DNA from: Psychrobacter sp. 1044
GTDB lineage: Bacteria > Pseudomonadota > Gammaproteobacteria > Pseudomonadales > Moraxellaceae
Direction of reading: 5' to 3'
Assembly (NCBI RefSeq): GCF_904846525.1
Contig: NZ_CAJHAZ010000015.1
Coordinates: forward strand, 1 to 64,000
DNA length: 64,000 bases
Below are positions 46,023 to 54,935 of this stretch, piece by piece. Both the position numbers and the translations under genes were made by a program. Positions within the stretch are counted from its first letter, which is position 1. Each line of letters begins with the position of its first letter. Below the pieces are notes generated by a model. It searched no databases. It saw nothing but the letters and a program-made list of their open reading frames with translations, and was not told the DNA's origin.

Positions 46023-47081
46023 TTACACTGCTGGTAGCTCAGTCATCGGCCAACGCGGCACACAGCTCACCGCTAAATCATCAGACTGCCCTGCCTGCAG
46101 GCGCTCATAACCAGCATAAGCAATCATCGCCCCATTATCAGTACATAATGCAGGCGGCGCATAATGCACAGTGGCATTTATCTTAGCAAGCTCGCTCTCC
46201 AAAGTTTCACGCAAATGAGTGTTGGCACTGACACCGCCCGCAATCACCAATCGACTCATCTCTACTTGCTTCAGTGCTTTCACGCACTTCCTCACCAGCG
46301 TATCGACGACTGCATGCTGAAAGCTGGCGGCGATATCGGCGCGAACTTGCGGATCGCTATCCGCATTATTCCCTGAGCCACCTGAACCATCGGTGTCTTT
46401 AATCAGGTTATGCACGGCGGTTTTCATACCGCTAAAAGAAAAATCTAATCCGCGATGTAGCATGGGTCTTGGCAAATTGTAAGCAGTTGGGTCGCCTGTT
46501 TCAGCCAATCTGGCAATATTGGGACCACCCGGATAGGGCAAACCTAGCATTTTGGCGGCTTTATCAAAGCATTCACCTGCTGCATCATCGATCGACTCAC
46601 CCAATATCTCATATTGCCCAACCCCACGTGCAGCAATAAGCAAAGTATGTCCACCCGAAACTAGTAATGAAACAAACGGAAAGGCGGGTGGACTAGCACC
46701 CATCAGCGGTGCGAGCAAATGCCCTTCCATATGATGGATACCAATGGCAGGAATATCCAAACCATACGCCAAACTGCGCCCAAATAATGCGCCCGTCATC
46801 AGAGCGCCAATGAGTCCAGGTCCCTTAGTATAAGCAATGGCATCAATCTCGCTTTTCTTTACATTGCACTGCTCTAACAACTCATTAAGCAAAGGCACCA
46901 ACTTACGAATATGATCGCGGCTGGCAAGCTCAGGCACAACGCCGCCATATAGTGCGTGCAGCTCTATTTGTGAATACAGGACTTGTCCAACCAGCCCTTG
47001 ATTGTCACTATTCATCTGCTCACTGTCAAAAATCGCCAGACCTGTCTCATCACAAGAAGTCTCTAAACCCAATACTTTCAT
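46023..47081 (-). CDS. tsaD: tRNA N6-adenosine threonylcarbamoyltransferase TsaD
   Basis: Catalyses the last step of t6A37 formation on tRNAs reading ANN codons, with TsaB and TsaE. The 352-residue ASKHA-fold protein shows [37 protein letters not shown], the metal-site block [47 protein letters not shown] and [14 protein letters not shown]. It has AAAGG before the ATG. The length is normal with a slight Gly/Asn-rich insertion near residue 240. A MITE-like element lies 60 bp upstream of its start. Confidence 0.96.
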   Translation of the reverse strand: MKVLGLETSCDETGLAIFDSEQMNSDNQGLVGQVLYSQIELHALYGGVVPELASRDHIRKLVPLLNELLEQCNVKKSEIDAIAYTKGPGLIGALMTGALFGRSLAYGLDIPAIGIHHMEGHLLAPLMGASPPAFPFVSLLVSGGHTLLIAARGVGQYEILGESIDDAAGECFDKAAKMLGLPYPGGPNIARLAETGDPTAYNLPRPMLHRGLDFSFSGMKTAVHNLIKDTDGSGGSGNNADSDPQVRADIAASFQHAVVDTLVRKCVKALKQVEMSRLVIAGGVSANTHLRETLESELAKINATVHYAPPALCTDNGAMIAYAGYERLQAGQSDDLAVSCVPRWPMTELPAV

Positions 47082-47141
47082 ATTTTTGCCTTTATCATAC
47101 TTTGGTCTGCGTATTATTTTTTACAACGCTGCTATCTTTTA

Positions 47142-47321
47142 GGTCGTGTCGTCTTTTTAAAAATGGTGATAAAAATGAGATAAATTGCCGTCAAACAAGG
47201 AAAGCAGCGTAAATACTATCGAGATATTAATAAGCTATTTGACAATGTTTGGCGATGTTTGACAAAGTTTAGCCATTTTTAACCCATTTAGAGGTTAATC
47301 GATTGAATTGAGGACACGCCC
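47142..47321 (+). mobile_element. MITE-like inverted-repeat element, full copy 2 (180 bp)
   Basis: This copy starts GGTCGTGTCGTC (two changes from the consensus end) and finishes TGAGGACACGCCC, flanked by TA on both sides (47140-47141 and 47322-47323). Its interior matches the other copies, including AAATTGCCGTCAAACAAGGAAA, TATCGAGATATTA and CGATTGAATTGAGGAC. It has an extra repeat of the GACAATGTTTGGC segment, making it the longest copy. It lies between tsaD and the cytochrome c lipoprotein gene. Confidence 0.85.
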
Positions 47322-47345
47322 TAGTATCTGCCAAAAAACGTGCAT

Positions 47346-47378
47346 AAAAAAACCGCCATTGTCAGTCACAATGACGGT
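47346..47378 (-). terminator. Terminator of the cytochrome c lipoprotein gene
   Basis: On the minus strand the stem ACCGTCATTGT / ACAATGGCGGT (one mismatch) with a 5-nt loop is followed by a run of seven T. It lies 45 bp past the stop codon. Confidence 0.88.
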
Positions 47379-47422
47379 CAGTTTAACAAATTTCAATGGT
47401 CAATATCTCTTAATATACCGGA

Positions 47423-47932
47423 TCAGCTAACTGCTTCAATCATGTAATCTACAGCTGCGTAAACTTGGGCTTCACTGACCTTATCGGTGGCTTGGGCTGG
47501 CATCTTATTAAAGCCTTTTGCCGAATGCATGTGCAGCATCTCTGTGCCTTTAGCCAGACGCGGCTCCCACGCGGCTTTATCACCATACTTCGGCGCGTTC
47601 AGCAGCCCTCCTTCATGACAAACCTTGCAGTTGGTCTCATAAAGCTTGGCGCCAGCATCCGCAGCCAACACTTCTGGCTCCGCAGAGACTTCCTGCACTG
47701 GCTTATCTTCAATGACCGTCGTCTCGGTATCTGCCACAGGTTCAGGTGTAACGACTTCAGGTTCGACTATAGGCGCGTCTTCTACCACTACCGTTGTATC
47801 GGCAGGTTCATTGACAACAGCAGGCTCTTCAACCGCTGCATTGTCACCACTACAAGCAGTGATTGCTAATAGCGCACTTAAACTGATAGCAGATAAGACC
47901 AGTTTATTCATACGCTGCTGTTTACTTATCAT
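47423..47932 (-). CDS. Cytochrome c5-like lipoprotein
   Basis: A probable membrane-anchored monohaem cytochrome c of 169 residues. The lipobox LLAITAC lies near residue 27. An acidic, Pro/Val/Glu-rich linker of about 70 residues leads to a C-terminal class I cytochrome domain. The haem site CKVCH is in LYETNCKVCHEGGLLNAPKYGD, and the probable axial Met is in GFNKMPAQ. DYMIEAVS forms the last helix. The ATG at 47932 has AGAGG at 7-bp spacing; a GTG two codons earlier is possible. An electron-transfer role is inferred from the family. Confidence 0.85.
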   Translation of the reverse strand: MISKQQRMNKLVLSAISLSALLAITACSGDNAAVEEPAVVNEPADTTVVVEDAPIVEPEVVTPEPVADTETTVIEDKPVQEVSAEPEVLAADAGAKLYETNCKVCHEGGLLNAPKYGDKAAWEPRLAKGTEMLHMHSAKGFNKMPAQATDKVSEAQVYAAVDYMIEAVS

Positions 47933-48016
47933 GATCACACCTCTATTCGATATTTCATGTTAGCGACTGTTTATGACAGCGCATAAATTCAAAACCTATC
48001 AACACACAAACCGTGA

Positions 48017-48415
48017 TTAGTTCGTAGCTGGTTCAGCGTCAGCAGTAGGCGTTGCCGCCGTATCAGTAGCTGGCATATCTGCACTACTAGCTGGCATATC
48101 TGCACTGTCAGCGACAGCAACATCGCTATCCGTTGCATCTGTCATATCAGTAGCAGTCGTCCCTGCTTCAGCAGTTGCAGCACCATCTACTGTGCCATCA
48201 GCTTCAGTTACTGGCGCTGGAGCCGTTTCTGGGAACTCCATTTTTTCAGCTTCAGGTGCGTTTTTGCGAGCCAGCTCAGCGGCTTCATCAACGCGATCTT
48301 TTGCCAATACTTCGTGTGATTCGCCTTCTTTTTCACCACTACAAGCGCTAATGCCAAAGCCAAGAGCAATGATAAATGCGGTGCTTAGCGCTGTATTTAG
48401 TCCTGTTTTTTTCAT
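48017..48415 (-). CDS. Low-complexity lipoprotein, function unknown
   Basis: A 132-residue lipoprotein with lipobox ISAC near residue 25. The mature part starts with a short charged helical stretch (VLAKDRVDEAAELARKNAPEAEKMEF), then becomes Ala/Thr/Asp/Pro-rich to the end, with the unit SADMPA repeated. No domain is recognised. GAGG precedes the ATG. It is followed 84 bp later by the cytochrome c lipoprotein gene on the same strand. Confidence 0.6.
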   Translation of the reverse strand: MKKTGLNTALSTAFIIALGFGISACSGEKEGESHEVLAKDRVDEAAELARKNAPEAEKMEFPETAPAPVTEADGTVDGAATAEAGTTATDMTDATDSDVAVADSADMPASSADMPATDTAATPTADAEPATN

Positions 48416-48823
48416 TCCAACATCCTCAATAAAATACACATAAAATGGTTAATATGCTGACTATTATATGCAAATTATCATAGCATAAACTCCAACCAAA
48501 CCGTTATAGACAGTAGGGTTTTTATTCATAGTAATTTTATACTTTGCATTTATAGTTTCATTAAAGCTGGAGCAAAAACCTGCGTTCTAACTACTTTTCT
48601 AATTGTCTCTGCGCATTGCGCCTTGCAACTTAATGATAAATATGGATTAATGTGCTAAAATCATTGACTTAACTGACATTTTTTATTAAAATGCTTGCCC
48701 TTGTGCTCATGCGCAAGATTATCCTAGTTTGAGCTGATGCCTGTAATCTTGAGATATTACGGCTAAATACTAATACACAGCCAAACTAATGCCCTTATAT
48801 CTCATCCTAATCGAGGAGTCTTC
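48416..48823. other. Intergenic region upstream of rpsU
   Basis: A 408-bp divergent gap. It contains a good promoter for rpsU (48664-48692). The remainder shows no gene. The rpsU leader would be about 125 nt long with no strong hairpin visible. Confidence 0.4.
48664..48692 (+). promoter_or_regulatory. Sigma-70 promoter of rpsU
   Basis: -35 TTGACT and -10 TAAAAT are separated by exactly 17 bp, located 132 bp before the rpsU ATG. Confidence 0.75.
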
Positions 48824-49039
48824 ATGCCTGCAGTTAAGGTTAAAGAAAACGAACCAGTTGACATCGCTATCCGTCGTTTCAAGCGTGCTTGCGAAAAAGC
48901 TGGCGTATTATCAGACGTACGTAAGCGTGAGTTTTATGAAAAACCAACGCAAGTACGTAAGCGTAAAAAAGCTGCTGCCGTAAAGCGTTATAAGAAAAAA
49001 TTACAACGCGAAACTATTCGTACCACTCGTATGTACTAA
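48824..49039 (+). CDS. rpsU: Ribosomal protein S21
   Basis: A small-subunit ribosomal protein of 71 residues that helps base-pairing of mRNA leaders with 16S rRNA. The sequence [20 protein letters not shown] at the start and the basic C-terminal half with [18 protein letters not shown] are characteristic and full length. GAGG lies upstream. It is followed by a strong terminator and then by yqeY, the order seen in many gammaproteobacteria. Confidence 0.98.
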
Positions 49040-49075
49040 TCGATAATTCGATTAATTAAGTACAAGTGCTACATT

Positions 49076-49113
49076 AACGCCACTGTTATCCATTGATATC
49101 AGTGGCGTTTTTT
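49076..49113 (+). terminator. Terminator after rpsU
   Basis: A 10-bp perfect stem, AACGCCACTG / CAGTGGCGTT, with a 14-nt loop is followed by six T. Confidence 0.9.
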
Positions 49114-49183
49114 ATGCTACAATTTTTATTATTATTGCTTAAAAATTTGAATAAATACCTCTTAACAAATAAGGATAATAACA

Positions 49184-49633
49184 ATGAGCCAACTTAAACA
49201 AACTTTATCAGACAATGTCAAAGTGTCTATGAAAGCACGTGAGCTTGAACGCGTTAAAGTCTTACGCAACGTGCAAGCGGTTATCAAGCAAATTGAGATT
49301 GACCGTCAAATAGAGCTTGATGATGCGCAAGTCTTAGATATACTGCAAAAGCAGCTAAAACAACGCCATGAGTCATTGACTATTTTTACCGAAAACAACC
49401 GTGATGATTTGGCAACCAAAGAGCAGTTTGAGATTGATATCATCAATGAGTTTATGCCAAAACAAATGGATGATGCTGAACTTGCGGCCTTGGTCAATGC
49501 GGAAATCGCTGCACAAGGCGCGACATCTATGCGTGACATGGGCAGTGTGATGGGTGTATTAAAGAACAAAACCGCAGGACGCGCAGACCCTGCGCTTATC
49601 TCTAAGCTGGTGAAAGATGCGCTGCAAGGCTAG
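49184..49633 (+). CDS. yqeY: GatB/YqeY domain protein
   Basis: A 149-residue cytoplasmic protein resembling the tRNA-binding C-terminal part of GatB. Blocks seen: SMKARELERVKVLRNVQAVIKQIEID, LDILQKQLKQRHESLTIFTENNRDDLATKEQFEIDIINEFMPKQ and MGSVMGVLKNKTAGRADPALISKLVK. Full family length. Its exact function is unknown. It commonly follows rpsU. AAGGA precedes the ATG. Confidence 0.92.
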   Translation: MSQLKQTLSDNVKVSMKARELERVKVLRNVQAVIKQIEIDRQIELDDAQVLDILQKQLKQRHESLTIFTENNRDDLATKEQFEIDIINEFMPKQMDDAELAALVNAEIAAQGATSMRDMGSVMGVLKNKTAGRADPALISKLVKDALQG

Positions 49634-49680
49634 TAATTCGTGTCATCGAAAGCTAATGACGACAGCGTAAAAATAACCGC

Positions 49681-51351
49681 CTAAGGCTCAAAGTCTTTGG
49701 CGGTTTTTACTGCTTTGATTTCTGCATTGATATTGGCAAGTAATGGACGAGCGCTACTGGCTTGAGCCGTGGTTTGTAGTTTTTCCGCCAGTTGTTTGGC
49801 TTGGGTGAGTGACGTCAATGCACTCTCGTAACGACTACTCCATAGTTGGTCATGACTGCGATAGCGTAGCGCGTTAATGGTGGCAATATTTTTCAGGGAC
49901 GCAGAGTCGGTCGTTTTTGCCAGTTTTTCATTGGCCAGTTGTAGGCTTTGCCAAGCATAACGGTCGCTTGGCTGCTGCTCGGTCAGTGGTTTAAGCAACG
50001 CTTGGGCTTTGATTGACTGATTGCTATTGGTGAGCGCTTCTGCCAAATAAAGACGCAGATCACGACGCTCAGGATAAACACGCTGCTGGCTGGCTAATAC
50101 GTCCGCCGCTTGTGACCATTTATTCTGCTCCGTTAGAATTTGGCTATGAGTAATTGATAGTAAAGGCTCTAAATTTTGGCGCTGCGTAGGCGGCAGTCGA
50201 TTGATTTCAGCCAGTACATCGCTTGCCTCTGTAAAGCGTTGCTGTTCGCCATACCAGTTCATCAAAGCCAATTTGGCACCTACGCTATTTTTAGCAGCCG
50301 TCATTAGCACTGTCTCTGAGGCGTGTTTACCCGTACTTTGGACACGCCAGTAGAGCAGATCAAATAAAGCCTGATGGCGCTGCTGCTGATTTAGTGACAG
50401 TGAAGGATAATGCTGGGCACGACTTTGCGCTTCACTTAAGCGCTCGTTACTCAGTGGATGCGAGCGTACGAAGCTTGGTAAAAATCGATTTTCAATTTGG
50501 TTGAGCTGGCTGCGTTGGTTCATCGTGGCAAAGAATCGCGGCATCGCCCTTGGGTCGTAGCCTGCTTGGGTCATGATTTGCATCCCCACCCGATCGGCCT
50601 CGCGTTCATTATTTCGACTAAATGCCATCGTGCTGTTCATCGTCGCCGTTTGGCTGCCCATCATCACTGCCGCCGCTGCATCACCATCGACCGCCGATGC
50701 TGCAATCGCTGCCAGCATACCGCCTATCTGCATCAGCAAAGCCTTTTTGCGCTCATCAGCACCACTTTCATAATGGCGCTGGCTGATGTGAGCAACTTCA
50801 TGCGCCACCACACTGGCAAGCTCATCCATACTGCTAGCGGCCAGAATCGTCCCTGTATTGAGTCCAATGACACCGCCTGGTGCTGCAAAGGCATTGATAC
50901 TTGGGTTATCAATGATAACCAAACCCATCGGCGCTTGCTGCCTTGCTTGCGCATTGAGACGCCAAGTCATGTCTTTGACCGTTTCTTGAATCCAAGGATC
51001 ATGCTCCATTTTGATACGACCATTGACATTCCGTAACGACCATTCGCCGAGCAATTTGTTTTGATATTGCTCAGCGAAGCTCAAGCCTTGTCCACGCAAA
51101 TTGGGCAGATTTATCTCTTCTGAGCCAGTGGTTTGCCATGAATTATAACTGGATGCCATCGCTTTGCTGCTCGTATTAGCATTATTAAGACTATCCTCAC
51201 TCATGGCAGCAGTGGTCATCGTCATTAGTACCGCCGACAACGCCAATTTAATAGCGCTCGATAATGCCATCGAACGCGCAGCACTTCTACATTTTTTTCC
51301 CTGAGTCATGGGCGCATTACCAAGTATCGATTGTCTATTAAAATGGTTCAA
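49681..51351 (-). CDS. M48 family metalloprotease with TPR-like tail (BepA-like)
   Basis: A probable periplasmic zinc protease of 556 residues resembling BepA/YfgC, which helps assemble outer membrane proteins such as LptD. The N-terminus (Ala/Met-rich to about residue 50) is a signal sequence. The protease domain has the zinc motif HEVAHISQRH near residue 186 and the third ligand in NEREADRVG near 248. SHPLSNERLSEAQ is typical of the family. The C-terminal half is helical and TPR-like. The start is TTG with AGGAT 7 bp upstream; ATG at 51309 is an alternative. It is convergent with yqeY. Confidence 0.88.
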   Translation of the reverse strand: MNHFNRQSILGNAPMTQGKKCRSAARSMALSSAIKLALSAVLMTMTTAAMSEDSLNNANTSSKAMASSYNSWQTTGSEEINLPNLRGQGLSFAEQYQNKLLGEWSLRNVNGRIKMEHDPWIQETVKDMTWRLNAQARQQAPMGLVIIDNPSINAFAAPGGVIGLNTGTILAASSMDELASVVAHEVAHISQRHYESGADERKKALLMQIGGMLAAIAASAVDGDAAAAVMMGSQTATMNSTMAFSRNNEREADRVGMQIMTQAGYDPRAMPRFFATMNQRSQLNQIENRFLPSFVRSHPLSNERLSEAQSRAQHYPSLSLNQQQRHQALFDLLYWRVQSTGKHASETVLMTAAKNSVGAKLALMNWYGEQQRFTEASDVLAEINRLPPTQRQNLEPLLSITHSQILTEQNKWSQAADVLASQQRVYPERRDLRLYLAEALTNSNQSIKAQALLKPLTEQQPSDRYAWQSLQLANEKLAKTTDSASLKNIATINALRYRSHDQLWSSRYESALTSLTQAKQLAEKLQTTAQASSARPLLANINAEIKAVKTAKDFEP

Positions 51352-52003
51352 GTGCGTATCCTATGCAAGTGAGTAATGATACTGTTTTTGAAGTAATATA
51401 TTTTTGAAGTAAGATGTTTTCGACTGATTTTTTGACTAAACGTTTTTCGACTATACGAGCTTGCTGATATAAGGTCAATTCTAGTCTGCATTCGACTACC
51501 AATAACTCAGCTGTCCGTCACTATTGTGCAACATGTCTTTAGTCAATCCCATATAAAATGGATATGGTGTCAGGCGCGCTCAATCTACTATTTTTAGTAC
51601 TTTTGCTCGCCTTCCTTCTATCTAAATTATCTTGACAGACTATATGTGATTCTAATGAACTGAATGTGACGTTGATTATATTCAACTTCAACTACATATC
51701 GGCTATTTGATATAATGGCATTTCACGACTATAGGATCTGGTCACTGCCGAGTGTCATTTAAGAATAACAAGCACTGTCATTGCGTGTTTGCGAATGTTC
51801 AATACAATCTAGGGCGTGTCCTCATTTTAAAAATGAGATAAATTGCCGTCAAACAAGGAAAATAGCGCACATAATATCGAGATATTAAGAAGCTATTTGA
51901 CGATGTTTAGCAAAATTTAGCTATTTTTAGCCCATTTAGAAAGTAATCGATTGAATTGAGGACACGCCCTAGTACAAATCAAAATATTTATAAGGTTTAT
52001 TTT
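51352..52003. other. Intergenic region with a MITE-like element between the protease and TusA-like genes
   Basis: About 650 bp. The element at 51812-51969 takes up a quarter. The remaining sequence (51352-51810) has no gene or strong hairpin. The TusA-like ribosome site lies only about 25 bp after the element. Confidence 0.4.
51812..51969 (+). mobile_element. MITE-like inverted-repeat element, full copy 3 (158 bp)
   Basis: Perfect ends GGGCGTGTCCTCA and TGAGGACACGCCC with flanking TA (51810-51811 and 51970-51971). It matches copies 1 and 2 throughout but lacks a 12-bp segment (GGTGATAAAAAT in copy 2) near its left end. It lies immediately upstream of the TusA-like gene, and a reading frame from a TTG inside its right end runs into that gene. 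Confidence 0.88.
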
Positions 52004-52459
52004 ATGTCTGCTGATCGTCAGTCAACCACCGTATATTCGCCTTATTCTATAAACTTATCAGCAGATTTGTCTGATACTGAGCAGCAAGACATCAATAACC
52101 TGTTAGACTTGTTACCAGCGCCTACCGTCACTACAGATCATGAGGCGAATGAAACGCAGTCCATTCATGTCCAACGTTTCGTCGATGGTCGCGGACTTGC
52201 TTGTCCAATGCCGCTGTTAAAAACCAAAGTGGCACTACGTAACGTCACAGCTGGCGGTTCATTATACGTGGTCGCAACTGATGCCAACTCACAGGCTGAT
52301 ATCACCGCTTTTTGTCAACAAAGCCAGCAAGCAAATGCCGCAAGTCAACTGCGATTAATCGTTAATAGCATGACGGATCAACCATCAGCGGATAGCTTAT
52401 CAGCACAGCGTTTCGATACAATATATCACTTCATCATTACTAAAACTGATAGCAACTAA
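52004..52459 (+). CDS. TusA-family sulfur carrier protein
   Basis: A 151-residue cytoplasmic protein with one TusA domain: the active Cys lies in VDGRGLACPMPLLKTKVALRNV (near residue 66), followed by GGSLYVVATDANSQADITAFCQQS. TusA passes persulfide sulfur, for example to tRNA thiolation. The 50-residue N-terminal extension and a 25-residue tail make it longer than E. coli TusA (81 aa). The start is the ATG at 52004; a longer frame would begin inside the inserted element and is rejected. It is followed 79 bp later by rpoH. Confidence 0.82.
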   Translation: MSADRQSTTVYSPYSINLSADLSDTEQQDINNLLDLLPAPTVTTDHEANETQSIHVQRFVDGRGLACPMPLLKTKVALRNVTAGGSLYVVATDANSQADITAFCQQSQQANAASQLRLIVNSMTDQPSADSLSAQRFDTIYHFIITKTDSN

Positions 52460-52538
52460 GTGTCGCTATCCTTTACAATTACAACTATAAAGATTTTTAT
52501 CTGACTATTTGCGTCACTATTTAATCAAGGTCAAGAAT

Positions 52539-53564
52539 ATGGCTAATAATTCTACTGATACTGCAAAAACGAATAAAAAAGATGAGGCAGCTCCTATAAA
52601 AAACGAAGCACGTGATGCCGCATTAAAAGCTGCCGCCCAACGTCCACCTTATGATGCTAGCGCCTTAGGCGATACTAGCACCCGTGACTTAGTGCCAGCG
52701 ATGCCGACTCATTTGTCAGCGCCTGGGGTCAATTTGGGCGCTTATATCAACACTGTGCACCAAATCCCAATTTTGACACCAATCCAAGAGCAAGAGCTGG
52801 CACATCGTTATTATGACGAAGGCGATGTAGAAGCAGCGCGTCTGCTCGTGATGTCGCACCTGCGTTTTGTGATTCATATTGCCCGTAGCTACTCGGGTTA
52901 TGGTTTGCCGCAAGCAGACTTAATCCAAGAGGGCAATCTGGGACTAATGAAGGCTGTAAAACGCTTTGACCCGAATAAGGGCGTGCGTTTGGTGTCATTT
53001 GCAGTGCATTGGATTAAAGCAGAAATTCATGAATTTGTGATTCGTAACTGGCGCATTGTCAAAGTTGCGACCACCAAAGCGCACCGTAAATTGTTCTTTA
53101 ACTTACGTAGTCTCAAAAAAACCAACAACCAGCTAACGCTAGAAGAGGCTGATGCCATTGCCAAGGACTTAAATGTCACACGCAAGCAGGTGTTAGAAAT
53201 GGAATCGCGGCTTACCTCTTATGACGCCTCGTTTGAAGCGCAATCTAGCGATGACGACGATGGACGTTATGCACCGCAGCTATTTTTAGAAGATGGTATC
53301 GATCCTGCCGAGCAGTTAGAAGAAGCAGATTGGGAAGAAAGCAACTCATCTGCATTGATTGCGGCAATGGATACCCTTGATGAGCGCTCACGCGATATCG
53401 TGGAGCAACGCTGGCTCTCTGAGCAAAAATCAACCTTACACGAATTGGCAGCCGTCTACTCTATCTCAGCCGAACGCGTGCGCCAAATCGAAAAAAATGC
53501 CATGGACAAAATCCGCGAGGCAATGACCATTGATAGCGTTATTTTGCCAGACGATATTCAGTAG
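52539..53564 (+). CDS. rpoH: RNA polymerase sigma-32 (heat shock sigma factor)
   Basis: Directs transcription of heat shock genes. The 341-residue protein contains region 2 (LLVMSHLRFVIHIARSYSGYGLPQADLIQEGNLGLMKAVKRFDPNKGVRLVSFAVHWIKAEIHEFVIRNWRIVK, here with the RpoH-type SYSGYGLPQADLIQEG) and the RpoH box region KLFFNLRSLKK. Region 4 follows, with the HTH TLHELAAVYSISAERVRQIEKNAMDKIR. About 60 N-terminal residues are extra and low-complexity compared with E. coli (284 aa). The start is the ATG preceded by AAGG. A Met ten codons earlier lacks a site. Confidence 0.94.
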   Translation: MANNSTDTAKTNKKDEAAPIKNEARDAALKAAAQRPPYDASALGDTSTRDLVPAMPTHLSAPGVNLGAYINTVHQIPILTPIQEQELAHRYYDEGDVEAARLLVMSHLRFVIHIARSYSGYGLPQADLIQEGNLGLMKAVKRFDPNKGVRLVSFAVHWIKAEIHEFVIRNWRIVKVATTKAHRKLFFNLRSLKKTNNQLTLEEADAIAKDLNVTRKQVLEMESRLTSYDASFEAQSSDDDDGRYAPQLFLEDGIDPAEQLEEADWEESNSSALIAAMDTLDERSRDIVEQRWLSEQKSTLHELAAVYSISAERVRQIEKNAMDKIREAMTIDSVILPDDIQ

Positions 53565-53627
53565 TTATTACCTATCAGTAGTGCCTGTCTTTCACTAGCG
53601 GTAGTTTTTAGATAATACGAGTTTGTC

Positions 53628-54005
53628 ATGTTAAATTGGATAGGTATTGCGGCGATCAATATGGCCATTGCTGTCGCTTTAGGAGCGTTTGGAGCGCATG
53701 GCTTAAAAAATATCGCCAGTTTGCAACAACTCGAATGGTGGCATACTGCAACACTGTATTTGTTTATACATGCGCTGGGTTTATTACTGGTTGGTCTGTT
53801 CATTCGCCTGAGATATGCCACTCAAATCACTGCATGGCTACTACAAATTGGCATTATAATATTTGCTGGTAGCTTATATGCAATGACACTTGGCGCACCA
53901 CTTTGGTTTGGCGCGATTACGCCTATCGGCGGCGTACTAATGATTGCAGGTTGGCTATGGTTAGCAGTGTCATCATTCAAGATGAACAAATTGGTTGCAA
54001 AATAG
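53628..54005 (+). CDS. DUF423 family inner membrane protein (YgdD-like)
   Basis: A 125-residue membrane protein with about four helices. The DUF423 signature is near the N-terminus (IGIAAINMAIAVALGAFGAHGLK), and the family's TATLYLFIHALGLLLVG, FAGSLYAMTLGAP and ITPIGGVLMIAGWLWL follow. The function is unknown. It lies between rpoH and thiS on the same strand. Confidence 0.88.
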   Translation: MLNWIGIAAINMAIAVALGAFGAHGLKNIASLQQLEWWHTATLYLFIHALGLLLVGLFIRLRYATQITAWLLQIGIIIFAGSLYAMTLGAPLWFGAITPIGGVLMIAGWLWLAVSSFKMNKLVAK

Positions 54006-54038
54006 CCAGTCAAACAAGAATAATTAAATTGCATTTTA

Positions 54039-54085
54039 GAGCATGTCTTCATTTTGAAAATAGAGATAAAAATGAGGACACGCCT
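54039..54085 (+). mobile_element. MITE-like element, internally deleted copy (47 bp)
   Basis: Only the two ends remain. It starts GAGCATGTCTTCATTTTGAAAAT and finishes GATAAAAATGAGGACACGCCT, flanked by TA (54037-54038 and 54086-54087). The interior present in the 158-180 bp copies is missing. It lies between the DUF423 gene and thiS, about 43 bp before the thiS ATG. Confidence 0.7.
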
Positions 54086-54128
54086 TAGTACACACAAAAG
54101 GATAAAAAATCATTAAGGAGTATATTTT

Positions 54129-54329
54129 ATGAGTACCATTATCGTTAATGGTAAGAAACTACAGACTACCCATCAGACCGTGCAATTGGTCATCAATGAG
54201 CTTGGTCTTAGCCAAGGTCGTTATGCAGTAGAAGTCGATGGCGAACTGATTCCAAAGAGTGAGCTTGCTCAATTAAGTATCGCTGAAGGTATGAATATCG
54301 AAGTGGTACAAGCGGTTGGTGGCGGCTAA
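54129..54329 (+). CDS. thiS: Sulfur carrier protein ThiS
   Basis: A ubiquitin-like protein that carries sulfur as a C-terminal thiocarboxylate to ThiG for thiazole formation. It has 66 residues with the conserved IIVNGKKLQT start, RYAVEVDGELIPKSE and the required C-terminal Gly-Gly (QAVGGG). AAGGAG precedes the ATG. It stands alone here, and thiG is 26 kb away. Confidence 0.95.
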   Translation: MSTIIVNGKKLQTTHQTVQLVINELGLSQGRYAVEVDGELIPKSELAQLSIAEGMNIEVVQAVGGG

Positions 54330-54417
54330 TTAGCCAAAATAATGCTCTATTGATTTGAAAATAAATGTGCTTAAAGAAATATATTTAAAGGTGAGTTTTT
54401 AAAAAATAATTGCTCAT

Positions 54418-54457
54418 AAAAAAGACCTCAACGTAGCAAACGTTTGAGGTCTTTTTC
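54418..54457. terminator. Bidirectional terminator between thiS and hpf
   Basis: The stem AAAAAGACCTCAA-CG / CGTTTGAGGTCTTTTT (one bulge) with a 7-nt loop carries T runs on both strands and separates the convergent genes. Confidence 0.88.
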
Positions 54458-54566
54458 CGTTTTAGGCAATGTCATTTAGAGATATCTAAAAATGCGGCTA
54501 TTTATACTATTTATTATTTCATCAGCCAGTAATCAGTAACCTTCAAATACCCTAAACTCTATAACA

Positions 54567-54935
54567 TTAAACTGCTGGAGCAGCATCGTCTGTCATCAGC
54601 TCTTCATAGCGTCCATCACGCCCAGCACCCTGAGTCTTTTTACTCTCCAACTTAGTTTTGTACTTGCGTACTTGTCTATCAAGTTTGTCTGCCATCTCGT
54701 TAATGGCTTTATACATATCATCGTCAAGCGCTTGGACAAACATCTCTTTACCCGATACTCGCATAATCGCTTCAGCCTTATGGCTCTTTATAGCACCGCT
54801 GTTATCTAATGATAAAATGACTTGAATACTTTGAATTTGATCAAAATGACGACCAATTTTATCAAGTTTTTCTTGAACAGCTGCGTTCATAGCGTCGGTG
54901 ACACTGATATGGTGACCACTGATAGAAACATTCAT
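54567..54935 (-). CDS. hpf: Ribosome hibernation promoting factor (HPF/RaiA family)
   Basis: A short-form ribosome dimerisation or hibernation factor of 122 residues. Blocks: SISGHHISVTDAMNAAVQEKLDKIGRHFDQI, HKAEAIMRVSGKEMFVQALDDDMYKAINEMADKLDRQVRKYKTKLESK. It has no C-terminal long-form domain, only a short acidic tail. AAAGGAC precedes the ATG. It lies downstream of rpoN, the conserved order in many proteobacteria, with a 428-bp gap. Confidence 0.93.
   Translation of the reverse strand: MNVSISGHHISVTDAMNAAVQEKLDKIGRHFDQIQSIQVILSLDNSGAIKSHKAEAIMRVSGKEMFVQALDDDMYKAINEMADKLDRQVRKYKTKLESKKTQGAGRDGRYEELMTDDAAPAV

Noticed and set aside
51956..52003. 16-codon N-terminal extension of the TusA-like protein
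   Set aside because: It would start from a TTG inside the inserted element and lacks a ribosome site. The ATG at 52004 fits the family better.
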